The translations under genes were made by a program, and so were the position numbers. Source: UBA8337 sp965657665 (lineage in GTDB: Bacteria > Pseudomonadota > Alphaproteobacteria > RS24). Taken from it: DNA of 7,172 nt. Position 1 is the stretch's first letter. The number at the start of each line of letters is the position of its first letter. A model generated the notes under the pieces. That model was not told the origin of the DNA and made no database searches. It saw only the letters and a list, made by a program, of their open reading frames with translations. The stretch spans positions 1-7,172 of the forward strand of contig CBFHPF010000073.1 of the NCBI GenBank assembly GCA_965657665.1, in the 5' to 3' direction. This document shows, in pieces, positions 1-4,382 of this stretch.

Positions 1-30
1 AAGTGACGCGCAATTGGAGCAGCAGCATTT
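1..30 (-). CDS. Possible start of a leftward gene (partial, tentative)
   Basis: Reading leftward, an ATG at 30-28 opens a frame that stays open for ten codons to the window edge (MLLLQLRVT...). An AGAGGA stretch (reverse complement of about 38-43) lies upstream at a slightly long but workable distance for a ribosome binding site. If real, the gene would be divergent from the operon at 265 and share its leader. Ten codons are too few to identify a product or rule out chance. The hydrophobic leucine-rich start could be a signal peptide or simply random. Confidence 0.2.
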
Positions 31-225
31 TTTCTGATCCTCTGTAATGGCTCTAAAATCCGGCTGTTCACCGCGTCTCAGGCATCTCCTAAATCCAGCT
101 TTATGAAAAACTTTCACATTTTTTAAAAAAATATTCTTGTTTGTATATCCTGTCTGTGCACGATTAATTATGGCGGGCGGCGTTTCCTGTCAAAAATTAA
201 AAAACGCGCTTGCTCCCAGCCTTGG

Positions 226-248
226 AAGCTTGCCTATCGTGGCAGCTT
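226..248 (+). promoter_or_regulatory. Imperfect hairpin just before the ribosome binding site of the TTG-start gene
   Basis: AAGCTTGCC (226-234) can pair with GGCAGCTT (241-248) across a six-base loop with one bulged T. The stem ends six bases before the GGGAG ribosome binding site at 254-258. It could affect translation or stability of the operon mRNA, but imperfect stems of this length also occur by chance. Confidence 0.25.
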
Positions 249-253
249 AAAGA

Positions 254-258
254 GGGAG
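254..258 (+). promoter_or_regulatory. Ribosome binding site selecting a TTG start
   Basis: GGGAG, within AGAGGGAG at 251-258, lies six bases before the TTG at 265-267. No ATG or GTG in the same frame has a comparable site, so this motif decides the start of the 59-residue reading frame. Confidence 0.6.
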
Positions 259-264
259 TGTCGT

Positions 265-444
265 TTGGCACATATAGAAAAACCCAAACTACAGGCAAAC
301 GCCGGTAAGGCGACAGCCATTTTCTTTATTGGCCTGATTGTCAGCCTGTTTATCGTGAGAGCGATTTCCATTCGGCTTGGCATGTTTGGTCAGGGCACGC
401 CGGATAAGACAGAGATGCAAGCTGCACCCCCCTTTTTAGTTTAG
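265..444 (+). CDS. Small single-pass membrane protein, function unknown (TTG start)
   Basis: A 59-residue reading frame starts at TTG, six bases after a good GGGAG site, and stops at TAG 442-444. Residues 1-15 are polar and lysine-containing (MAHIEKPKLQ...). Residues about 16-36 form one hydrophobic helix (ATAIFFIGLIVSLFIV...), followed by arginines at 32 and 37 and a polar tail. It therefore looks like an inner-membrane protein with a single span and no cleavable signal. It precedes the cupin gene by 26 bases in the same direction, with no terminator between, so it is probably the first gene of a three-gene operon with the cupin and the 3-TM protein. I do not recognise a family. The non-ATG start and small size mean automated annotation would easily miss it. 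The main alternative is that it is untranslated leader. The ribosome binding site, the membrane-helix composition and the spacing argue against that. Confidence 0.6.
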   Translation: MAHIEKPKLQANAGKATAIFFIGLIVSLFIVRAISIRLGMFGQGTPDKTEMQAAPPFLV

Positions 445-470
445 CGTTTGAGTTATCCTAGGAGACCAAA

Positions 471-818
471 ATGGCATCAATTGAAATTAAAAGTTTTGCA
501 AAGGCTGATGAGGTTAATGAACCGAATAATGCGCACGTTGCGTCCGTAAATGTTGGCGGTCAGCGGGTTATGCGTCTTCACCTGCAACCGGGTTGGAAAT
601 GGTCGGAAGATATTAAACCAAATGTCGGCACAGATAGCTGCCAAGCCAGCCATTGCGGGGTCATGGTGGCTGGCACGATTTGCGTCCGTCATGATGATGG
701 CAGCGAAGGAACCTATACCGCAGGCGACGCCTACGCGATCGAACCGGGCCATGACGCTTGGGTTGTCGGCAATGATGAGGCGATTGCCTTTGAGTTTCAT
801 GGCGCCTGGGGAGAGTAA
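471..818 (+). CDS. Small single-domain cupin protein
   Basis: This 115-residue protein is essentially one cupin beta-barrel. The ATG follows AGGAG (460-464) by six bases. Core features are the PGWKWSEDIKP segment (residues 40-50), the SCQASH segment with His61, the VAGTICVRHDDGSE strand pair (66-79), and a second cupin motif, GDAYAIEPGHDAWVVGN (85-101), whose P-G-H places His94 at the usual metal-binding position. The first motif lacks the full HxH...E set of classical metal cupins, so metal binding is possible but uncertain. Proteins with the same GWKWSE...GTDSCQ...H and IEPGHDAWVVG pattern are widespread in bacteria. They are generally annotated only as cupin-domain proteins, some of them fused to signalling domains, so a sensing or small-ligand-binding role is a guess. 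The protein has no signal peptide and should be cytoplasmic. It sits between two small membrane-protein genes in one operon. Confidence 0.9.
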   Translation: MASIEIKSFAKADEVNEPNNAHVASVNVGGQRVMRLHLQPGWKWSEDIKPNVGTDSCQASHCGVMVAGTICVRHDDGSEGTYTAGDAYAIEPGHDAWVVGNDEAIAFEFHGAWGE

Positions 819-857
819 ATTCAAACCACCATTAGTTAAATTTAACAGGAGAAAATT

Positions 858-1289
858 ATGACATTTGTTGAAGTAAATATGTTTTATGCGCAACTCTATC
901 AATTTATGGGGCTGGCATTTATCGGCTCATCATTTTTGCTATGGGTAGGCATGCGCGTGACGTCAGTTCTTGTGGAACGCGAGACCGACAATATTATTGC
1001 CAAAGCGCTGGCGGTGATTTTTGGCCTCGCGGTAAGCATGAATTACCTTATCATCAGTGCAAATCTGGCTTTGCAGCTTCAAAATCACGCTTATTCACTT
1101 AAGCAATTGGGCGCGCAAGGTGTCGACCTTCCGGCCACATCTTTGGCTTTCATCGAGAGAATGGGCGTCGGCAATGCAGTGCCCGAGTTCAGCCTTTTGG
1201 GTAATCCGCTGCAAGTGGTCATCGCGCTGGTCGCTCTGGCCTTTTGCATCATGCCGCTATTTGTGCCGGTCAATTCTGACAAGGCCTAG
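858..1289 (+). CDS. Three-helix integral membrane protein, function unknown
   Basis: This 143-residue protein has three hydrophobic segments, at about residues 14-37 (LYQFMGLAFIGSSFLLWVG), 47-72 (IIAKALAVIFGLAVSMNYLI) and 115-137 (GNPLQVVIALVALAFCIMPL). A polar loop of roughly 40 residues (74-114) separates helices 2 and 3. The ATG at 858 has a strong AGGAGA site (847-852) five bases upstream. A second ATG seven codons in (879) has none, so the first is preferred. The gene starts 39 bases after the cupin stop with no terminator between, and a strong terminator follows at 1312, so it is the last gene of the operon. I do not recognise the family. No transporter or enzyme motif is visible. Its size and topology would suit a membrane partner for the cupin or the 59-residue protein, but that is inference from gene order. 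Confidence 0.85.
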   Translation: MTFVEVNMFYAQLYQFMGLAFIGSSFLLWVGMRVTSVLVERETDNIIAKALAVIFGLAVSMNYLIISANLALQLQNHAYSLKQLGAQGVDLPATSLAFIERMGVGNAVPEFSLLGNPLQVVIALVALAFCIMPLFVPVNSDKA

Positions 1290-1311
1290 TCACAGGCAAT
1301 CAATAATGGAG

Positions 1312-1336
1312 GGCGCAACCAATGGTTGCGCCTTTT
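1312..1336 (+). terminator. Intrinsic terminator of the cupin operon
   Basis: GGCGCAACC (1312-1320) and GGTTGCGCC (1324-1332) form a perfect nine-base-pair GC-rich stem with an AAT loop, followed directly by TTTT (1333-1336). It lies 22 bases after the stop codon of the 3-TM gene. Read leftward, the stem is followed by a purine/pyrimidine mix without a T run, so it should act mainly on rightward transcripts. Confidence 0.92.
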
Positions 1337-1422
1337 CATATGGAGCCTGAATGTTTCAATAGATGAACGGCAAAAACCGCCATTTGCTTGACACCGATAA
1401 TGGTTTTGATCAGCAAACCCAT
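1336..1422 (-). CDS. Possible 28-residue small ORF, or coding-like remnant
   Basis: Reading leftward, ATG at 1422-1420 opens 28 codons ending with TGA (1338-1336). The peptide starts MGLLIKTIIGVKQ and continues as a mixed hydrophobic/basic stretch, amphipathic in look. The frame is the same as that of the winged-helix gene upstream on this strand. The codons before the ATG (about 1464-1423) also read in frame back to a TAG. No ribosome binding site is visible before the ATG. It could be a tiny hydrophobic protein, a decayed 3' portion of a longer gene, or chance. The evidence is codon flavour and frame only. Confidence 0.15.
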   Translation of the reverse strand: MGLLIKTIIGVKQMAVFAVHLLKHSGSI

Positions 1423-1503
1423 AAAATAATGCTGGGCGACAGATTTAGGATTGTCAATATTCGGCTATTGCAAGGACCACCCAAATGGCGCAATCGCTGT
1501 CGG

Positions 1504-1830
1504 TTATTTTATAAATTGGTTGAGATTAAGCAATGTGCCGAAATAATAGCGTGCCGTGCGTTTTCCCAATTCAGTGACAACAACGCCGCCTTCGGTTTTT
1601 TCCAAGACGCCTGCTTCGACCATTTTGTTGACCCATCTATCGGCATTACGGCGCGAACGGATAAACGGATATTTGCTCAATTGTCGAATGGAAACCGGCT
1701 TGTCGTGAACGAATAAAATCGCACCCATGAACACCGCTTCAATATTGTTACCAAATGTGCCAACGGTTGGCCCGGAAATCTCGAGCCATTTTTCAGCTGC
1801 CTTACGCAATGTATCATCATCAAAATACAT
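1504..1830 (-). CDS. Small winged-helix DNA-binding protein (MarR-like fold)
   Basis: The gene encodes 108 residues, probably a cytoplasmic transcriptional regulator. Residues about 30-42 form a first helix (IEAVFMGAILFVH). VSIRQLSKY (46-54) is the second helix of a helix-turn-helix, and IRSRRNADRWVNKMVEAGVLEK (57-78) is the recognition helix and its follow-on. GGVVVTELGKRTARYY (81-96) gives the wing hairpin and a last helix. This order matches MarR-like winged helices, though I cannot name a subfamily and there is no ligand-binding or dimerisation extension beyond the short termini. The ATG at 1830 is the only start in the frame before an upstream stop, but it has only a weak GAAG site, so expression may be low. 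It is divergent from the secreted-protein gene at 2011. A perfect palindrome 33 bases upstream of its start is a plausible operator for autoregulation. Confidence 0.75.
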   Translation of the reverse strand: MYFDDDTLRKAAEKWLEISGPTVGTFGNNIEAVFMGAILFVHDKPVSIRQLSKYPFIRSRRNADRWVNKMVEAGVLEKTEGGVVVTELGKRTARYYFGTLLNLNQFIK

Positions 1831-1863
1831 AGCTTCAGTGTAACCCTAACTGGGGGCGTATTA

Positions 1864-1884
1864 CCATGCGCAAATTGCGCATGG
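1864..1884. promoter_or_regulatory. Perfect palindrome, candidate operator
   Basis: CCATGCGCAA (1864-1873) and TTGCGCATGG (1875-1884) are exact reverse complements around a single A at 1874, giving a 21-base perfect dyad. It lies 33 bases upstream of the winged-helix gene start and 126 bases upstream of the secreted-protein start, in the shared divergent gap. A symmetric site of this length fits a dimeric winged-helix protein, so autoregulation, and perhaps control of the divergent gene, is a reasonable inference. As RNA it would form a very stable eight-pair stem with a five-base loop. Confidence 0.65.
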
Positions 1885-1910
1885 GCACAATGCCCATCTT
1901 TTTTATTTTT
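1881..1910 (+). terminator. Terminator-like hairpin overlapping the palindrome
   Basis: ATGGGCA (1881-1887) and TGCCCAT (1891-1897) form a perfect seven-pair stem with a CAA loop. A C, six Ts, an A and five Ts follow (1898-1910). This is the form of a rightward intrinsic terminator. Its left arm shares four bases (1881-1884) with the palindrome's right arm, so the two structures cannot both form fully in one RNA. No rightward gene ends just before it. It may be an attenuator in the leader of the gene at 2011, or may block antisense transcription entering from the left. Confidence 0.6.
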
Positions 1911-2010
1911 CGTGCGCGGCTAGCGTAATGAGTGGCGGGCGCGCAGCTCCGGTTATTTGGGGCTCATAAAACCCGCTCACTTTGAGTAATTCAGTTGAGA
2001 GGGAAATATC

Positions 2011-2739
2011 ATGTTTCAAAAGTTCTTTTCTAAAATGAAACCGATCGGCTTTGCCTTGGGCGCATTGATGCTGTTGCCAAGCTTGGCGCAGGCGCAAGCC
2101 ATATGGGTCGATTACGGTCTGGTGATGAAGCCCGGTTCACAAACCAAAGCAGAAGCCGCGGTTGACCGATATTTTGGCAATAGCAAATTTGAAGGTCTGG
2201 CTATTTTCAATAATACATTGATTAACGGCCCGAGCCCACAAACCCATAATCTGGCTTTGGTTTATAAAGATTTCGCCAGTTTTGAATCATCGCGCCAGGC
2301 TTTGATGAACACACCGGCGCAGCAAAGCTTTTTGCAAACCATGTTTGCCAATGGCAATGTGTTGACGGAAACCGTCTATTCCCATGTCGCAGGCTGGGGG
2401 CAGACCGCACAAGAAGGCACGCAATATATCGGCTTTGCGATGCAGGTCAGCAATCCCAAACGCTATGTCAAATTGCTCGATGAATATTCACAAGCACCGG
2501 GCAATGCGACCGAAATTTCGGGCATTGATTTGTTCCAAGTCATCGCAGGCGGCTCACCCGGCATCACCCATGTGGCGGTGATTGCGGTGGCCAATCGGGC
2601 CGATTTTTTGCAGCGTTATGCGAGCCCGGATTTTGCCAAATTTCTGAAAGATTTCGGCAAAGCGCGCAAAGTCTTGGGCGTCATCTATTCGGACAATTTG
2701 AGCTTTAACGGTCCTCTGGACCTTAAAAGTATTCGCTAG
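2011..2739 (+). CDS. Secreted protein with two repeated alpha/beta (ABM-like) domains, function unknown
   Basis: This 242-residue protein carries a clear Sec signal peptide: a basic N-terminus (MFQKFFSKMK), a hydrophobic core (GFALGALMLLPSLA) and AQA sites giving cleavage after residue 28 or 30. The ATG follows GAGAGGG (1997-2003) by seven bases. The mature part looks like two copies of one domain, at about residues 32-128 and 138-233. Matching segments are YGLVMKPGS with IGFAMQVSN, INGPSPQTHNLALVYKDFASF with AGGSPGITHVAVIAVANRADF, and VLTETVYS with VLGVIYS. The strand-helix-strand pattern resembles dimeric alpha/beta-barrel (ferredoxin-like) proteins, so the tandem may mimic such a dimer within one chain. 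No catalytic residues or cofactor motif can be assigned. There is no lipobox or C-terminal anchor, so a soluble periplasmic protein is likely. It is divergent from the winged-helix gene, which may regulate it. Confidence 0.85.
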   Translation: MFQKFFSKMKPIGFALGALMLLPSLAQAQAIWVDYGLVMKPGSQTKAEAAVDRYFGNSKFEGLAIFNNTLINGPSPQTHNLALVYKDFASFESSRQALMNTPAQQSFLQTMFANGNVLTETVYSHVAGWGQTAQEGTQYIGFAMQVSNPKRYVKLLDEYSQAPGNATEISGIDLFQVIAGGSPGITHVAVIAVANRADFLQRYASPDFAKFLKDFGKARKVLGVIYSDNLSFNGPLDLKSIR

Positions 2740-2768
2740 GGTCCTCCCGACAACAGCGAACCCGAGGG

Positions 2769-2793
2769 TAGGGGCAGTCATTGGCTGCCCCTA
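2769..2793. terminator. Hairpin between convergent genes, probable terminator
   Basis: TAGGGGCAG (2769-2777) and CTGCCCCTA (2785-2793) form a perfect nine-pair stem with a seven-base loop, centred in the 60-base gap between the secreted-protein gene and the convergent epimerase gene. It could serve both directions. Rightward it is followed by TTCAGTTTAG, and leftward by a C-rich stretch, so neither side has a good T run. Termination may be partial or the stem may mainly protect 3' ends. Confidence 0.6.
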
Positions 2794-2799
2794 TTCAGT

Positions 2800-3204
2800 T
2801 TAGGGCTTTTGCATTAATTCGATGAGCACGCCGCCCATATCTTTGGGATGCACGAAAATAATCGGTGTGCCATGCGCGCCAATGCGCGGCTCGCCCAAAA
2901 CGCGCGCGCCTTTTTCAACCATCTCATCGCGCGCAGCCAGCAAGTCATCCACTTCAAAGCAAATATGATGCTGTCCGCCTTCAGGATTGTTTTTCAAAAA
3001 ACCGGCAATCGGGCTTTTCTCATCAATCGGCTCGATAAGCTCAATTTGGCTGTTCGGCACATCGACAAAGCACACCCAAACGCCTTGCTCTTCCATTTTA
3101 AACTTTTCATGGATTTTGGTGGCGCCCAGCACATCGCGGTAAAGGGCAACAGATTTTTCAATAGAGGGCGTGGCAACGCCGACATGGTTTAAACGGCAAA
3201 TCAT
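2800..3204 (-). CDS. mce: Methylmalonyl-CoA epimerase
   Basis: This 134-residue enzyme interconverts the 2R and 2S forms of methylmalonyl-CoA, linking propionyl-CoA breakdown to succinyl-CoA through methylmalonyl-CoA mutase in the cytoplasm. It is a single VOC/glyoxalase-fold chain of the usual length. It opens with LNHVGVATPSIEKSVALYRDVLGA (residues 5-28), where His7 is the first metal ligand. Next come SQIELIEP (52-59) with Glu55 at the second ligand position, GGQHHICFEVDD (76-87) with His80, and GGVLIELMQ (124-132) with Glu129. Together these fit the divalent-metal site of the family. The start has AAGGAG six bases upstream, lying inside the end of the ATPase gene, whose stop is one base away, so the two are almost certainly cotranscribed. 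A general VOC protein is the alternative, but the overall motif set favours the epimerase. The mutase and propionyl-CoA carboxylase are not in the window. Confidence 0.92.
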   Translation of the reverse strand: MICRLNHVGVATPSIEKSVALYRDVLGATKIHEKFKMEEQGVWVCFVDVPNSQIELIEPIDEKSPIAGFLKNNPEGGQHHICFEVDDLLAARDEMVEKGARVLGEPRIGAHGTPIIFVHPKDMGGVLIELMQKP

Positions 3205-3205
3205 A

Positions 3206-4156
3206 TTATGCTCCTTCAGTGTCGCGGTTTTGGCTGCCGGTCAGCTTCATAAAGACGGTTTCCAATTCGGCCCCTTGGGTGTCCAAATCGGCAATCTCAA
3301 TTCCGGCATTTTGTACGGCGGCAAGCACTGCGCCGGCTTGCATAACGCCCGGATTATATTGCACGGCCAAGCGGCCATCTTCGCGCAAGTTGCAAGCCGC
3401 GCCGGTCACTTGCGGCGCAGCCGTTATGGCGGTGGCAGGGCGAATAAGCAGGGTTTTATTGTCAATTTGGGTCAGCAGATTTTGCGTCGTGTCGCAGGCC
3501 ACCAAATTGCCTTGGTCGATAATGGCGATGGTGTCGCACAGCTCTTCGGCTTCTTCCAGATAATGCGTGGTCAGCACAATGGTCACACCGGCTTCATTTA
3601 GCTGCAGCACATAATCCCATAATTGGCGGCGCAATTCGATATCGACACCGGCGGTCGGCTCGTCCAGCACCAGCACAGGCGGATTATGCACAAGGGCTTT
3701 GGCAACCAGCAATCGCCGCCGCATGCCGCCCGAAAGCGTGCGCGCATAGGCATCCATTTTATCGTCCAGCCCCATGGCTTTTAAAATATCCAATGTGCGA
3801 CGTTGGCTTTTCGGCACGCCATACATGCCCGCTTGCAATTCCATAATTTCGCCGGGGGTGAAAAACGGGTCAATCGACAGCTCTTGCGGCACTATGCCGA
3901 TAGAGGCGCGCGCTTGACGCGGATTTTTGTCAATATCGAAGCCCCAAATGGAGGCCGAGCCTTCGGTTTTCACAACCATGCCGGCAAGAATATTGATAAA
4001 GGTCGACTTGCCCGCGCCATTCGGCCCCAACAGGCCGAAAATCGACCCGCGCGGCACATTTAGATCAATGCCGCTCAGGGCTTTTTTCTCCGGCGCATTG
4101 CCGTTGGCTTTATAGGTTTTTTTGAGGCCACGGGCGCTCAGGGCAAATTCTGTCAT
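3206..4156 (-). CDS. ABC transporter ATP-binding protein (ABC-2 / drug-export type)
   Basis: This 316-residue cytoplasmic ATPase should energise an ABC-2-type exporter. All nucleotide-site motifs are intact: Walker A GPNGAGKST (44-52), Q-loop Gln91, signature LSGGM (141-145), Walker B VLVLDEPT with catalytic Glu166 (161-168), D-loop AGVD (169-172) and H-loop His198. Residues about 230-316 form the C-terminal extension seen in ABC-2 exporter ATPases (the NodI/DrrA/YadG-like groups), including the ELETVFMKLTG ending. The substrate cannot be deduced. Unusually, the next gene is not an ABC-2 permease but the epimerase, one base downstream, and nothing on the other side is a permease either. The partner is therefore encoded elsewhere. 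The ATG has only a distant GAGGTG (ten bases) as ribosome binding site, but no better in-frame start fits the conserved N-terminus. Confidence 0.93.
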   Translation of the reverse strand: MTEFALSARGLKKTYKANGNAPEKKALSGIDLNVPRGSIFGLLGPNGAGKSTFINILAGMVVKTEGSASIWGFDIDKNPRQARASIGIVPQELSIDPFFTPGEIMELQAGMYGVPKSQRRTLDILKAMGLDDKMDAYARTLSGGMRRRLLVAKALVHNPPVLVLDEPTAGVDIELRRQLWDYVLQLNEAGVTIVLTTHYLEEAEELCDTIAIIDQGNLVACDTTQNLLTQIDNKTLLIRPATAITAAPQVTGAACNLREDGRLAVQYNPGVMQAGAVLAAVQNAGIEIADLDTQGAELETVFMKLTGSQNRDTEGA

Positions 4157-4249
4157 ATTGCTTTTTCACCTCGTTCTCAAATTTCAATTGATAATCGGCA
4201 TGAGAATTTCGCCGCGCTTATCGCTATCTGTATGGTTATCTCTGTGTCT

Positions 4250-4293
4250 AGCATTTTTGTTCTGGGGAATAAATCGGCAAAAATGCTTTTGCC
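4250..4293. repeat. Two overlapping inverted repeats upstream of polA
   Basis: AGCATTTTTG (4250-4259) and CAAAAATGCT (4278-4287) are perfect ten-base inverted repeats separated by 18 bases. GGCAAAA (4276-4282) and TTTTGCC (4287-4293) form a second, seven-base repeat with an ATGC loop. The two share 4278-4282 and 4287, so only one can form at a time. They could be operator half-sites or alternative RNA structures in the polA leader. They may also simply reflect A/T-rich symmetry. Confidence 0.45.
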
Positions 4294-4372
4294 CTCGTCT
4301 ATGCGGGGGCGGCTTTGCTAAAGTGAGGCGATTCTTCGGTTCATCCGGGGGCATCTTACGCGAAAACCCAAA

Positions 4373-4376
4373 AGGA
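4373..4376 (+). promoter_or_regulatory. Ribosome binding site of polA
   Basis: AGGA, within AAAAGGA, lies six bases before the ATG at 4383. This supports that start over later in-frame codons and gives a short N-terminal stretch before the conserved LVDGS motif. Confidence 0.7.
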
Positions 4377-4382
4377 CATTTT

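Larger units (their letters stand above)
1..264. other. Non-coding leader region, AT-rich
   Basis: No convincing gene lies here. All three rightward frames meet a stop within the first 47 bases, so at most the last residues of an upstream gene could be present. The stretch around 112-148 is strongly AT-rich, with a T run followed by an A run at about 119-131, and probably carries the promoter of the operon that begins at 265. I could not pick a convincing -35/-10 pair. A rightward 26-codon frame from an ATG at 170 to a TAA at 248-250 has no clear ribosome binding site, and I do not call it a gene. Confidence 0.6.
4157..4382. other. Divergent intergenic region between the ATPase gene and polA
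   Basis: This 226-base gap must contain promoters for the leftward ATPase-epimerase pair and for rightward polA. I could not assign a convincing -35/-10 pair for either. A 73-codon leftward frame (4405-4184) crosses it but starts inside polA, lacks a ribosome binding site and has a proline/lysine-rich, non-protein-like sequence. The only clear structures are the nested inverted repeats at 4250-4293. Confidence 0.6.

Noticed and set aside
170..250. 26-codon rightward frame as a possible leader peptide
   Set aside because: It has no clear ribosome binding site, no run of a single amino acid's codons, and only an imperfect hairpin overlapping its 3' part (226-248). It cannot be distinguished from chance.
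477..902. 141-codon leftward frame opposite the cupin gene
   Set aside because: It covers the cupin, which has conserved motifs and a good ribosome binding site. The antisense product resembles nothing known and crosses into the next gene.
1363..1716. 117-codon rightward frame
   Set aside because: It is largely antisense to the winged-helix gene, has no ribosome binding site, and its translation lacks a recognisable fold. The opposite strand gives a clear winged helix.
2848..3192. 114-codon rightward frame opposite the epimerase
   Set aside because: It is a mirror frame of the methylmalonyl-CoA epimerase gene, whose metal ligands and length match the family.
3170..3601. 143-codon rightward frame opposite the ATPase C-terminus
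   Set aside because: It is antisense to conserved ABC sequence, has no ribosome binding site, and is low-complexity in Gly/Gln/Arg.
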